NCBI RefSeq assembly: GCF_022539315.1
Contig: NC_066323.1
Span: 18,031,719 to 18,095,718, forward strand
Reading direction: 5' to 3'
DNA length: 64,000 nucleotides
Source of the DNA: Serinus canaria
Lineage: Eukaryota > Chordata > Aves > Passeriformes > Fringillidae
Shown: piece after piece, positions 12,301-27,300 of the stretch
Layout: every line of letters starts with the position of its first letter
How positions within the stretch are numbered: position 1 is the first letter of the stretch
The notes under the pieces: model-generated
Database searches by the model: none
The model's input: the letters and a program-made list of their open reading frames with translations, nothing else
What the model was told of the DNA's origin: nothing
Made by a program: the position numbers and the translations under genes

Positions 12301-15300
12301 AAGAAATCTCCAAAGCATTTAATCCATTTGCTTATATTCATTCCACACTTATATGTCACAATCCATAATTCACAAAACCCAAGTGTGACCTCAAGGCTAT
12401 TTTGCATATCCATTAGAAGTCCATGGGGCTGTGGCATAATCTGCTTAATTAATGAATTCCATCAGCTGAATGCCAAGTCAAAGAAAGAGCAGCCTGCATA
12501 TGAGCAGCTTGCTTATCTGATGTTGTAAGTCCAGAAAGCTTAAACAAGCCAGACTTTCCATCAGACATCTCAGCTCAACTGCACAGCAGCAAGAAACCCT
12601 CAGTCAAAGGCAGTGATTACAGACCCTGTCACACTCCCCATATAAACACATTTACAATCAAGCTCCAAATTTACATCACAAAGGAATATAAGCCTGACAG
12701 CCAAACACAGCAAATAACTTCCTGATGCTGAAGTAATGAACGTTCCACTCAAAACAATGGCTTCATTCTAGCTTTATTCAGTTAGGTCAGCTTTAATACA
12801 TCTGGACAGAATGATGCAACTCCTTTAATCTGTCTGCTGCCCTAAATTCAGAGAGGAGATGCTCTTTTATATAAATTTTGTTCTTGAGGAGACAAGGTCT
12901 TTCAGTGGCTGTGAGTGGTAAGGGATGTGTCATTTACACAGTGATGCTCTAATGCTCACACATCAGTGAGAGCCACGGGTGCTCCCCTCTGGCCTCCCCA
13001 GAGCCTGGCTGTGCCCTCTCAACTGCTCCACTTGGTCATTCTGTGTCAAAGCCACACTGCTTCCTTGCCTTTTATGGAGAGTTTGTCTGGCTCCAGGGCC
13101 TTCACATTGTTCTCCTTGCCTGAAACTGAAGTGGAAACAGCTATAAAAGCTTTTCTGACAAATACAAAACTGAGGTCCCAGGTGGCACACTAATACTCAG
13201 AAACACAGCTACTCATCTAACACTGTCACTTGCTGTTAACATCTTTTCAATAAAGCTTTCTCACATACATTCTAACATGACAGATATTAAGAAAGATCAG
13301 AGCCTTTAGGAACTCCAATAGAAATCTGGATCATATTTCTCTACTTAGTATTTCATGCTGAAAATAATCTCATCACTCACAGGCAGGTCACTAGAAATGC
13401 CATCATAGCTATTAGCAAACAATTCCATCTTCTTCAAAAAATTTTCCATCTTCTTCAAAAAATTAATTTTTTATTAAAACAGCTCCCACTCCACTCTGTG
13501 ACAGAGATAACTGAAGTTTGGTCTCCTCTCTGCAGTCTCAGGAATGCACATCTCATTTCAGGAAGTTACTCAGTTTGCAGTGGGCACAGAGTGCTTATGG
13601 GCTTAGGGACCTCTCAAAGAAATCCAGCTTCTCCTGAAGGATGTTGGACCAGACCCCTGGATGACCCCTCTGGACAAAACAGGCATTTTGGCAGAAGCTG
13701 AAGTGTGAACACAGAAAAGCAGCAGCCAATGTCTGCCCTCTTGGGCTGCCAGTGAACACTGCTGGCTCGTGCCCAGCTGTTTATCCACCAGAACCCCCAA
13801 CTCCTCTGCAGGGTTATTCTCAGTGACTCCTCCCAGTCTGTACCCATGTCTGGGATTGCCCTGAGCCAGGTCAACCTCTTGAACTTCCTGACCCTCTTGA
13901 GTTCCTCATGGATCCGTTTCTCAAGCTGGACACAAATTTCCTGTCACTGCAAACTGGCTGAGTGTGCACTCGATTCTACTGCGCATGTTGGTAATGAAGG
14001 GATTGAGGAGCACTGGTCCCAGAGCCCTGAGGGACACCACTCACCACTGGCCTCCATGGACACAGAGCCACTGATCACCTCTGCATCCATTCAGCCAATT
14101 CCTCATCCACTGAGCAGTCCACCCTTCCAATCCACCTCTCTCCAGCTGGAGTTAAGGATGCCATGAGGGACCACCCTGAAAGCCTTGCAGGACTCCAGGT
14201 AGATGACACTGGTCACTGGTCCCTTGACCACTGTCCCAGTCAACCCATCATAGAAGGCCAGACTGGTCAGGCACATTTGCCCTGAGTCAAGCTGTGCTGT
14301 CTGTCCTGGATCATCTCCTTGTCTTGCCCTTGCCTAAAAATTCCTTCCATGAAGATCTGCTCCATGAGCCTCCCAGGCACCAGGTGAAATGCACTTTCAG
14401 TGTGGCATTACCACCTCCAGCACAACAGAGTAAAGCCATTTGTGAGTCAAGAAATAATGTTCTTGCTTTTCTGGTGTGGATTAAAGACAAAGGAAATTCC
14501 ATGCCATTCTGGAAAGAGGTATTTATGGTCCATCTACACTGCTCTGTGCACCTACTGTGCTTCTTTTCCTGAGTAATGGATGCAGGAACACAACACACAG
14601 CCCTCAGCCATTGAAATCTCCACCCTGACACTGCTGAGGGGACAGCAGCACAAAGGGGTAGATTTGCCCAGAGCTTTTGCTAACAAATCTTGGTATTTTT
14701 CTTTTAATTCTAAGTATTCAGTAGGTTTACTGCTAAGTCATCTGCTGAAAAATCATCATCATCCTACTGAAAAGTGTAATCAAACAAGCCATGGCAAAGG
14801 TTGGGAAATTACATCATCACTGGGCTTTTCTACTACTGTACACTATAATTCACTGTATCAGTGAGTAGAATGTAAACAAAAAAGGTGGATTTTGCCACAA
14901 AGAGCAATTCAGATCATATCTGCAGCTCAAAGTGATTCAGCTGTGAAAACAGTTTTCAGCAACCTACAAAGACATGATATTAGACAAAAGCACTATACTG
15001 AAACAGAAAGGAAAATGATGTTTTAGAGGCAGTTAGACACAAATAACTAACTTGTGACATTAAACAGAGAGAAGTAACTACAGGAAAGGGGCAGCTGTCA
15101 TGTAGCAAAAAGCAGCACTTTCTGTTAATTTGTGTTTTAATAGTTAAATGTACAACTCCTATTTTTTCCTGAATTTTGACACAAATAATTAAGAAAAAAT
15201 TCTGATAGCCTATATTTCTGAAGAGTAAAATGAAAAATAAATATAAATATGGATAAATAAATACAAATATCTAATGGTAGTGCTGAACTGCCTGAGAGCT

Positions 15301-18300
15301 TTCTGTTTTCAGCTGAAGGGAAGCGTGAAGGGAAGAGATCATCTCAAACAATGCACTTACATTTTCAAAATATAGAAACTTACCTAAGAGGAATGGCAGC
15401 TTAAATATCCAACTAAATAGCTTTTGCTTTTTAAAGAAATATGAAGAACTTACTCTGGTCTGAACTGTAACATGCAATAGCTTTTGTTTCAAAGAAAATA
15501 CTGTACACCACTGATCCAGGGGTTGTTTTTTCAAAACATGGCAATACACAATGGTCAGAAGTCACAATGTACTTCAGGCTGCACCAATTGTTTCCTGAAG
15601 AGGAAAAAAATTATTCTCAAGCAAAAAAAAAAAGCTTAGTAAAGACAAACTTCAAGACGTTTTACCTGCTGGGCACCAACATGCAGTCGATGTCAGGTCT
15701 CTTTGTCTTGGGAATGGCATACAGAGGGTACCTATCGCCGTGTCGAATCAGCACTTGAACTGACACCAGCTTAAAATAATGAGGGGCATGACCTAAAGTG
15801 AAGAAAGGGAAATCAAGGAAAAAAAAAATTACCTATATCCACTTTCTTTAATATAAAAAAAAAATAATGTAGGTATCATGAGCTTGATAGCTTTGGTATT
15901 GAAATTAAAGAAAACACCCCTAGGAAATTACAATTTACCAACCCAAGAAAAAATTCACTTTAAATTGCAAGACAAGTTATACAAGACTGAGGCTCCTAGC
16001 ATATCTCCACAGCACATCTGAAGTCCACCAACCACACAAAACACTACTCAAGCACTGAACTCTGTCAACACAATAAGGTCATTCCACTTTCATAATGCCT
16101 CTCTTCAGGTCCCCATCATAATGATGGATTTTGCAGCATGTCTAATCTGGATCTTTCTGACATACTAGTTTGTGATTTATTTGATAACCATTAGTAGGAT
16201 ATGCTAATGAAGGGCTTCATTCAAACTTGCTGCAGCTGCTGTGGAGTAAAGAATGCAAATATGCCTTCTAGCTGACCATGTCTAATGGCTTGTAATTCCA
16301 AAATAATTACTTCTGTGGGATTTTCTTCCTGAATTCCAAGTCAACTGTTGGAAATGCAGCTGATGTGTAACAAGAATTACGATTCAAATATTAAATATCT
16401 ATACCCCTCCCAACCCTTTCAGTTTTAGACCTATAGCTGACTATTGGCTGGACAGAACAATTTCCAAAAATCAAGACAACGAAGAGGATCCAAAGGGAAG
16501 GGAAGGGAAGGAAAGAGCAGCAGCAGGTTTTGAATGATTTAATGTGACTCAGTGACCAGCTGGCATTTCCTCCACCTTCTCCAAGCAGCAATGACCTGAC
16601 AGTGCACAGAGCTCCCATTTCCAGTCACAGCTCAGAGAAACAAGCAGCTGAGCTGAGGTGTGCCCTCCCCCAGCCCAGCTCACCTTCCATGCTGCGCTCG
16701 GCGATGCTGGGGACATTGCAGTACACCTGAGCTTCATAAACCGGGTCTATGGCAGGAGGCTCCGTCAGCAAATCAGGCATTATCCTCTTCCTGCTCTTGG
16801 GATTCAAGCCATCCTCCCTCACAGGGTTTACTGGGATTAAATGCACTGAAAGAAACAAAACATACACCATGCACCTTCAGGAGACTTTAGGGACATAGAG
16901 GATTATGATTTTATCATTATTTTTAAGTGATTATGCACAAAGATTATGATTTCATGAAAGGATGTCTCTCAACAGTATGCAACAACTTCACTGTGATTTT
17001 TTTTGTTCCTGATCTACACAGCCCAGAAAAGCTCTGTGGCTAAGTCAATGCTAGGCTAAGACTTCAGGAACAGACCCAGATGTTCAACAACTCTGAGTTG
17101 AACATCTTCTTGAAGCAGCTTTTTCTCTCAGTCTCTCAGCATGAATCACAGAAAAAGTGCCACAATAGGTCTGGCTGTCCGTCACCATTTTTATTTAAAA
17201 ACTGCCATTGAAGGACATCAGCAAAAGACACAGCACAGTTAAGATGAGGGTGGTACAAAGCACTGGGAAAACAAAGTAGTCAAGATTGAAGGACTGGATT
17301 ATTCATCATTTTCCTCACTAATCCCTGCCCTTACATTGCCACCTTGTCAACCTTAAACAGTCTCTTTTATTTAAAATAAAATTTAAAGCACAGAAAATAT
17401 ATTTCTTTGAATGAAACTGAGACTACCCAAAAAATATGAAATACAAAAAAATGCACTAAACACATACAGAGGAGAAGCTAACAGAAATACCACCACTAAG
17501 CCTTCTGACATGTAGATGAAAGTTGAAGCATACCTAAAGGTAAGGCCAGAGTTGTGATGACCCTGCCTTAATGTGAGAGCATCAGTGAGTCTTAATTAAT
17601 GAGTCTTACCAGACTGCACTTCTAATAACAAATGCCTCTATTCTACTCTGTTTTCTGGAATTTTAATAGAGGTGAAAAAGAGGAAGAAATGTGTTCATAT
17701 TTTTAGCTCCTATCTTGAGACCAAAAAAAAAAAAAAAAGACAAAAAATTTCAAAGCAAAACTCTACTAATTCTTCTGTATCAGTTCCTCAGCTCCATCTT
17801 GACTCCCAGTTCCAATTTCAGAGGTGAATTTGTTCCACAATAAATAGTAGTACAGACCAGGAAAACCAATGAAGACAGCAAACCAAAGCAAAACACACAC
17901 AGATTTTATGAACACATAGCCAATAATAAACACAGGCTTCATTCTTACACTACAATACATTACACTTCAAATATTTTATGTGGTTACTCTTTGTCTGCCA
18001 AAACCAGAACCCAAGCATTTTCCACAGCCTTGCTAGTGCTGTTGACAAGGCCAATACCTGCCAAGTGCAGCGACTTGAAACTTTTCACTAAGCTGTTTCA
18101 GATCTTGCTTTCAGCTGGGTTTGCTGGGAATATTAAACTGCAATTTTGACTTTGGACATTTTAATTGTGGAGCTCAGCTGCCATTTCACCTTTATCTACC
18201 AGATTCAATTTTTATCTCCTTACTTAGACTCAGGTGGTTGTGAGACATTGCAAACCCCTGCCTAAGACACTGGCAGTGACACAGAGCCTTGGCAATACCT

Positions 18301-21300
18301 ACCAAAGGCTGGGAACTCTGGCCTTTGCAGTCCATTTGTACTTGGGGTCTAAATCTCAAGCCCAAGAATGTCATACAACAGTGACTGGACTCTGCAAATA
18401 AACAGCACTACAGCCAGCAGCTGGCCTCAGCACAGATCACAGGCACATTCTATCGGCCAAGTTTCCAACAGAAAAGGTTACAGTAACAACTCCAGCTTTC
18501 TGCAGCAATTCTCTCTAGAGCAACCCACAAACAACACAGCTACTGCTCCCTAAGGTCACACACAGAGCTGGCTCAAGTACCCAGGAGGTCTGCTAGCTCA
18601 AGTCAGCTTAGACACAGGAGTGTTTCAGCAGACAGGAGAAACCATACCCCAACAGCAAAAACTCCGAGTTAGCTCTGATCCTAAATTTTGGTTGGGAGAC
18701 TTAAAAGCAGAATAACGATCCTAATTTTTTCATCTAAGGCAGTTTTAACCACAAAAGCCCTGAAGAGATCCCACTTTTGTACTGAGACTATTAAGCGTAG
18801 AAGCCAACAGATAAATACATCAGCTTTTAAAATCAAGTGCCTATGACTCCTGAGGCCAAATACCTTGCTTGCAGAAAGCAAGTCTCATTTCCAATCAAAC
18901 TAGTTGAATAAATACTTTAACACTGCCAGACAAATTCAAGAATAAGGAAAAGCACTATATCTTACAGAGAAGCATCTACTCTTTAAAATATTAAATATAA
19001 AACTGAAGATTAAGAATAACATTGAATACTAAGATAACTTTGAATATTAAAATAACACTTGCAGGACTGCCAGAATACATGACTGCAATTTAAAAAACAA
19101 CTGAAAGAACATTTTTAAAGGTGACTCTCAAGTCAGTACAACTCAAGAATATTTTGTAGAGAGGAAGAGGACTCAGAGATTAGAAATATCAATAGTTCAT
19201 GACACAGTGGGTAAAACTTGTCCTTATAGTACAGTGAATATGCTTGGCTTATACAAGGGAGAAGCAAAGACACATGATAAGCTGTATTTGCTTTTAACAC
19301 ACTAGAAATAACATATATTGGATGAAAATAATGGCAATCAACCAAATTACTTACTCAAACACATGGGTCATCTATTTAATGTAGCTAAACAGAAAAAGGA
19401 ATTACATGAACCAGTCTCCAGTCTCTGCAGTCTCCTAAAAATCTCCACCAGGTGCATATAGATGAAAACAACAAGTATTTCAGAGCTGGGGCAATGGGGA
19501 TAGGAGGGATGAGGACAACAGGGAAGAATGACAACACAGGACCAAGGAGAAATGAATCTCAGCTGGGGCTGCCTTCCCACAGCTCAGCACAGCCTGAAGA
19601 TCACACCCAGCCACACTGGTGCTCCTCAGCCCTTGTTAAAGCTCCTCAGAAGCTGGAACACTCCTGCGGGTTCAGAGCTTTGGGATGAGGATCCCAAGCA
19701 ACACATCCTCCTTCTGTATTTCTGGCTGCTGAAACAACAGAGTATACTGAATATTTTTAATATTCAATTTTATTCTTAGTTGCTTCTCAATTATATCCTC
19801 ATCTCCTACCATTCCCTGAGCATTGTTAGTGCCTCTTGCATTTATGATGTTCTCTCCTTTCTCCCTCCCTTCTCATTTCAAGTGCTTGGCCTTCATGCTC
19901 CCTTGCTGTGCTCATTCATCACACTTCTCCAGTCCTGCTTCACACTCTCATCCCCTCCAGCTCCCTTTGCACACAAGTCTCCATTTGGTCCTTCCCTTGT
20001 GTACTCCCTGTCCCACACAGAGCAGTTCTCTAAAGCTCTTTGAAGAAGAGCTGACAGTCTCTGTATCCAAGTACTTCCCTGCTGAAATCCTCCCCTGCAG
20101 TGGCAATGGCACCTCTGTCTCCCCCATGGGTTTTCTGGTCCATTTGTAAGGGACAAAAGTACAAACAGTATTGAACTGATACAGCTCAGAGAGGAAAGGA
20201 AAAAATAAATAAATTAAACTTTAAAAAGCCCCTCACATGAAGCTGAAATTGGTTCTTTTTTCCATACCCAGCTCTGCTCTTCCAGCTGCAAATCATTACA
20301 AGGTCAGAATCCTACTACACAGTTTTCACATTGTTTTTTACAGCTTAGCAATATTTTATGTGAATTTCTCTATTAGTTCACATGCACTTGCCCAAAACAG
20401 AAGTCTGCCAGTGTGCACATAGTCACACTTAAATCTATGATTAAGGGAGGTTTTGAGCAGGATTTTTCCACTGCTGTGCCTTTCAAAGCTCATGTTTCAC
20501 TAGGACAGGAATACAACAATGTAAACCAGAAATGTAACAGATGATTTTGATGTGCATTTAGCACAACCAGAGCAGTTAATAAAATAGATCTGAAACATAT
20601 TTCATCATCTAACTGGAACTTTTGCCAACACTGAAACTATAAAGTATGTGGACATGTTATTAGAGAGCTAGCTTGACAACAGAAAGGGAAAGAAAACATT
20701 TTTATTTCCCAATATCCATAAACTTATTTTTGTAACTAAAGAAGCTACATAAAAACTACTTGAGACAATAATTTTGAAAAAGTTATAGTGAGGGGGAAAA
20801 AGTAGTAAGTTACAGAAAAACTAAAAAGAAAGAGCTCAATGCAACTCTTCCCTGGGTCCTACCAGGCTAAAATTGTTTGAAACACGAAGTAACACTAAAT
20901 ACATGGGCTGGTATCAGGCAGAAGTAAGACCTGATGGAACAGTCAAACAGCAGCTGCTGTCTTGTGAGACAGAGAGGCTCGGGTCACAAAGGATTGCACT
21001 TAAATACTGCTGTAGAATCACTCCTTCAATAATTCCTGCAGCTCCAAACTCAGATGATTTTTTTAAGCCAACACAATTCAAAAGAAATAAAATCCAAATT
21101 CTGATACTAAGTTTAAAAAGAAAAAAAACCTCCAGGAACCTTTACTTTAAATCACACCACAGAACCTGAAGACCACGTCCTAAAATGAACTCAACAGCTT
21201 GACTGAGAAATGTGTTTAAACAAACCCAGTGGCATCTCAAAAACTGTGAATATGGTTTTATTTCCAGGGTACATTAATTAGGACCAATTTAAAGAGCAAA

Positions 21301-24300
21301 AAGTTAATTGCATGATTTCCATACTCTCTCCACCCCACCAAGTTCCTGAATGCCACCAAATATATAAACCCCCAAATATCAGACAAGTAGTTTCCAAGCA
21401 AGAGAAACTCAGAAGTGCTTTCAGTGGAATGATAACAATTCCTACACAGCAACTAATCCCCTCTGGAAAAATGGCAAGTTTACCAAATCAGCTATTGTGC
21501 TCAGAAGCCCAAGCAGGGAGCCAGATACGCATTAGGGCTACAAAACTGACATGAATTTGACAGAATTCAGTACAGCAGAAAACCAAACACACAAAGTGCA
21601 ATTCATGTAGAAAGAACACCAAATTAAACACTAAATCACTTCATTATCAATTTCTCTCCCTCCTGCAGTCCTACTTTCAGCTTGAGATACAAAGGTAGCA
21701 ACACTGTTTACCAAGAAACACATTTATCCATGAAAAAGAATCAAGAATATTTACCTAAAATCAGAAAGACAGGCAATAAAACCAGTTTCCATTGCTGTTT
21801 TCCCTTGTAGCTCCAAACAGCCTGAGAAGCAGCAGCACAAGTAGCCATGTTAGTCTCCATTTTCTGACTTAACAGAGAGCTGAAGTTTTCATCTTTTATA
21901 ATACAGAAGGTTCTTTCAGGCCCATGCAAACACACTATTTAAAACAGTCCAACAGAAATGCAGCCACACAGCAGAAATGAAAAACAGCAAGCCCACTGTA
22001 AGGAACCTTCTGCTGATGTGTAAAGAAAAGCAAATGCACACGTTAGAGAGCACAAAAAGTCATTTATCCACTTCCACCTTTCCCCCCACCCTTTCTGCTC
22101 CTACCAGGGCAGTAACAAGGCTGCCTAGCACAGAGCAGAACACTCAGGCTTCTCAAAGTCTGGTCATGAATGTGGACTTCACAGATTGAGAGGCTCACTA
22201 AGGTTGGGAAAGGCTTCTGAGATCACCGAACCCAATTGTTAACGCAGCACCGCTGTCCTCACCACTGACACCCGGCCCCAAATGCCACAGCCACACATCT
22301 CCCCTCCTGTCAGTCTGCAGCTCCCCTGGCACAGCTTCAGGCAATTTCCTCTTGTCCTGCTGCTTGATGGGACTGGGAGAAGAGACTGGCTGGCCCCTGG
22401 TTACAGCCTCCTTTCAGGAGCTGGAGAGAGAGAGAAGGTCCCTCTGAGCCTCTTTTTGGTCAGGTTCAAGACCCCAGCTCTTCTTCTAGCTGCTCTCTCC
22501 CTGAAAAAATGGAAACTAGAACAGGAGTACTGTACAAAAGAACCCAAAAGAGAGAGGAATTCTTGAAAACAACTGAGATGGGGGGGAAAGGTGAAGAAAC
22601 AATCTGGAAAAAAATCTGAAAAACAATCTGGAAAAAGCAGCTAAGGCACACATGGGCTGAAGAGCACATCCTGCAACACTGAGAAATGAAGCAACCTGAG
22701 CACAGAGCTCTGACATCCTGGGACCCTGGGTATGACCCTGCAAGTCCCAGGTCTGATCCCTGCAAACCCCCAGGTGTGGTTCCAGAAAACCCAACCCCCA
22801 CCCCCCATGATCAGTTTTAGAGCTCTGCCTTGGACTGCAAATGCTCATTTGGCTATTAATGAAGTTCAAACGTGCCTGTGTGACACACAACCCACCTTTC
22901 TCATTTTCTGCTTTTGCATTGCTAAATAAAGGCTCTGACTGGCTCAAAGGTAAGATCTGTATTAACAGCAAGGGCCTTCATCCATAATGCATAAGGTCAC
23001 AATCACTAATGTGCTGTATGTGAATGGTGAGTAATCACACAAACAAAAAGAGCCTCACACTGGTCAAACTATCAAGTACTATTCAATAAAATAACCATAA
23101 AGGTCTTTTGAAAGGCTTTCTAAGCCTGTGAACACAAGTTTCTAACTTTAGATTAAGTATTTATATAAAAATATAAATGGAGCTGCTAAACTTTTACAGT
23201 CCTAAATTTTCACTGGCTTTTCATTTATTAGAATGTGTAGCTTAATTAACAAAAAAAAAAAAAAAAAAACAGTAAATTTTATTTTAAATCAAACCTCTTG
23301 CCCTACAGAACTTGAAGAGGAATCTTTTTTTATGTAGCACCTGTCCACACTGAACCTACAAAGAAGTGACAATCCTCAGTGTCTTTTCAGTCTCAATCCC
23401 TTAACTACTTTTTTCACCACAACTCTGCTTCCCCAAGCATTTGCCCTTCCATTTTCTCCACTCCTGCTGTGTGTCCTGCCTGCTGAGGAGCAAGAGGAGG
23501 AGGGGTCCCTCAAGCACAGATGTGCTCAAGGGCAGCCAAGCCCTCTCTGGACTACCAGAACAGGCTCTGAGCTTGAAGGTTTTCTCCCCACAGTGCTGCT
23601 AAATTCTCTGAGCACAATTACAAAGGAGAAAAAAAAAAAAAGAGTGAAGGGAGCTATGGGGGAGGTGAGTAAAAGAGAGAAAAACAGTGGGGAATGGAGG
23701 AGGGCACACACTTAAATTTAACCTGGAAGAGCAACCATGAAATGCTCTGCTCTAACAAACCCCTGAGAAGACAAAGAAGGCTCCCTGGAGTGCAATTTCT
23801 CCCCAATATTTCAACCTGACAGTTGTGTGCATTCCAAGGTGACCCAGGTACAACTTCAGAGTGCAGCTGTGGCAGGGCAGCAGAGGGGAGCCCTTCCCTC
23901 CTCACACACCTGAAATCCTACCTGCCCAAATTCTGATCATGGGTGACCCAACACAGGCATCAGCCTCAGCAGGGAACAGGGCAGGAACTCCCCAACTCAT
24001 AGCACTGACTAAGCAGCCAAATGGGAGCAAGCAGAGACTCAGATCCCCTCTGAGCTTCCAACAGTTTGCAAACACTCAGCACCAGGGGTGAGTTATGGGC
24101 TGACATGTGCCCAGACACATACACCTATTTAACCTACTCAGTTTTGTGACTGCTGCTGCTGTTTTTCCCTCTGTAAAAGAAATCACAGGAATTTAGAGAC
24201 TTTTCAAGCAGTCTTACAGCACAGTTCTATTGCTAACAGCCCACATGTCATGTTCTAGGACAAACTTTAAAAAAATACTCACAAGTATTTAGGTGTAGCA

Positions 24301-27300
24301 AGCAAGTAGCAGATATAATTGAATAAATATTCTTTTCATGGCAGTGTTTCTAATCAAAAGTGCTGAAAAATGCTTGCCACAGCAGCCTTGAACACCTGCA
24401 CTTCATTCTGCAGAGCCACACTTCTGCCATGGCCTTCAGCACAGCATATTTTGACACCAGAAATTAAAATCCACTAGAACAGTTCTATCGATCCTATCAA
24501 ATAAACATGGACATCTCCCTTCCTACAGCAAAAAAACCAATTACTTTGGAAGACCATGAGGAATGCAGCAGCAGAATTGTGAAACAGAGCATCATATTTC
24601 AAATTCTTACAGAGAAATTTTAACCCGTCATGAGAAATTGATTAAATTCACATAGTTGGGTGGATGAGGACGGTGTGTGTCCATTTCAGGGCACTCATCT
24701 TTGTTGGGTAAATTTCTGCATTACTTGAGTCAATATCAGAAAAATGCTGCTTTTAAAATTCTGTTAAGTGCTATGTTTATATTTCCTCATGTAGTTCCTC
24801 AAACTACATCTTCAGTTTCATAGTGACAACACAGAAGTAACAGTCCCATTTCCTCCCCCAATTCCTTCTGTGATTTAATCAAGAAAAGAGGTGGATTTCC
24901 CTTTTCTTTAGCCTTGCACACTCAGTCACCACAGAGCCTGAAGCACCAGGTCCCTTCCTGCCCTTCTCCACCTGGAGAACTCAGCTACAGGCACTGTCCA
25001 TCCAAAACATGCTGGAGATGGGAGCAGGGCAGCCACACGAGGAACCACTCTCCTCCAGCTGCAAAAATACCCACAGGGGAAAATTGAAATAAAAATGCTG
25101 TTTCTCTGTTTAAAGTGTAGGAAATGTAAGTTTTCTGAAGCATCCTGTATTTCATAGGTTCACTGACAGAAAATGGGAACTCAGGGACTCTAGGAGGCTG
25201 CAGATGGAGCTCAGCTAACCCACTGGAAGTCAGATCTGATGAAGGGGGAAGGAGTGTGAGCTCTAGAGTATTTAGATTTTGAATGTTTTGAAGAAAATCA
25301 CAGACATTAGGACATAAGAAAAAAAAACCCTAAAGAGTTAACACTGCTCTCCTGCCACACACAAACAAAATGGAAGCCTACAGACACCCCAGCATGAGTT
25401 TGTCACCATAGTCCCTGCTTTCTCCCAGAACAATAAAACAATTGCAGCTACAACTTGTAACTACATCTTTGTTTTTCTAATCAATCCTGGTGTCATTTTT
25501 TTACATGAAAGGCAACCAAAAGCTTATTCTTCAGTCTAATGCCACCTGAGTTTTCAGCCTTCTTAGTTTTCAGATCCCTCAAGTTTTCCACTGGAGATGC
25601 AAATGTTCCTGTGGACAACTGAGAGCTGCTATAAATAGGCTGCTCTCCTCAGCTGCTTTTCACAGAGCTGGACAGAAATAGCCAACCCTCCTACCCCTTT
25701 CCTGGAGTGGGGCAAAGCCTTCTTGTCTGCCTATTTTCTGGTTCACAAGCTGTGAACCTTCTTGAAAGGTTTTCCTCATTTTGGGGCAATTGCCCAAAGC
25801 AGCCCTTGCCCATGGAGCCACAGCTCACAGGTAGTGACCTTATTCTATATCAGAGTCAGGGCAAAAAAACAGATTTCAGTACTTGTGTGTTCATGTTCAA
25901 AGGTAAAATAGAACAACTACACACAACCACCATGCCTGGTAGCTTACCAGCTTTAAACACCAGCACTGCAGAGAACAGGTTTCTTATTTCCAGCTGCATT
26001 AGTTGCATAGCTAGCAGATTTTTTTTGCAAGATCACAATCCAATTTACATGAGGAAAATAAATATGTTAAGAAAATCCTTTTTGCACCAAACACAACATG
26101 GCAGGCCTTGTACTCTTGTGTTTGAGACCTAATTTAAGCAGATACATTAAATTATACAATGTGTGCTTGCATTTATTAAGTGCAGATGTAGCTCTGAAAA
26201 GAGCTTTATCGTTTTAGGGGTTTCCCCCCACCCCCCATTGTTTTTCACTGGACAATTCAAAAGGGCATATGGCACTGCTTAAACAGCTTCCAGGATTTTC
26301 AGCCTGACAGCAATAACACAGCAATGCTGACTGCAAATCTGAGCCTTTTCAAGCTCTAGAGATGACAATCATTTTTCACTTCTCCTCCCAAAGTGAAAAA
26401 TTACTTGCTGTATTTTATCATATTTTCCTACTACTCTGAAACTCTACATGTAATGTTCACCACCAAAGAGATTTATATTTTCATCAATTTAATATACTAA
26501 TTTCTTTAAAATAAATACACATGCATGCTAAAGCTTTTCTTTCCCAGCATGTCACTAATTACCCCATGGCTTGGCTCTGCACTCGGTCTGGGGGGAGTGG
26601 TGGAGGTTCCTATGGGACACCCAGACAAGCAGATGGATTTGCTGCTCTATAAACACATTGCTCAAGTCACATCTTGCTCCTTCTCCAGGGTGTTCAGTGA
26701 CAAGATGCAAAAGGAGCCCAGCAGTGCTTGCAATGACACAGTTATGTCAGTCCTGGGCCACCACAGGCTCACTGGGACTCCCAAGCGAGAAGGGCAATAA
26801 ACCACCAGGCTCTGGTGAAGTCTCTCCTATTGCTGAGAGCTGCCACATCTCATCATGCTGTGAGAAGACTTCATCTGTGCCAAATCAGTGTCCTGAGGGC
26901 CACCAAACAAGGCTTAAATGCACAAAGGCTGAACAGGGGGGAATTATGGCCTGAGCACGATTTTTATAAATACAGCAGACCCAGCCACTGCTGCTTGTCC
27001 AACAAGATTCACAAGCACTGCAGGAAGATTGTAAAGCACTGTCCTGCTTCTGTCTACTGAGCTCAGCACCAGCTAAATGAACTAATCCAACTGAATTGTC
27101 CTGGAACAGATTCTCCCAACAGCTTTTATCAGCTGTGTTCAGAAACAGTTGGCAACTCTTCCCATTTCCATAGTATTGTCCCAAAATAAAGATCAACTGC
27201 CCTGCACTGATACACACTGCACTGAGTGCCTCTGCCATCCTTCTCCAGGGGTGGGGACCTTGGCTTTTAGTTTGGGGTTTGTTTGGATTTGGTTTTTTCT

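Larger units (their letters stand above)
7762..15665 (-). other. PXYLP1 intron 4
   Basis: 7.9 kb intron (phase 2), AT-rich. It holds a CR1 3'-end fragment near 11600-11710, a larger CR1 reverse-transcriptase relic at about 13600-14400 and a 21-bp tandem duplication at 13423-13464. In the rest I see no gene or repeat I can name. Confidence 0.9.

Noticed and set aside
17766..17960. Hydrophobic 64-codon minus frame resembling a small membrane protein
   Set aside because: T-rich intronic sequence naturally gives Phe/Val/Leu-rich translations; no supporting signals.
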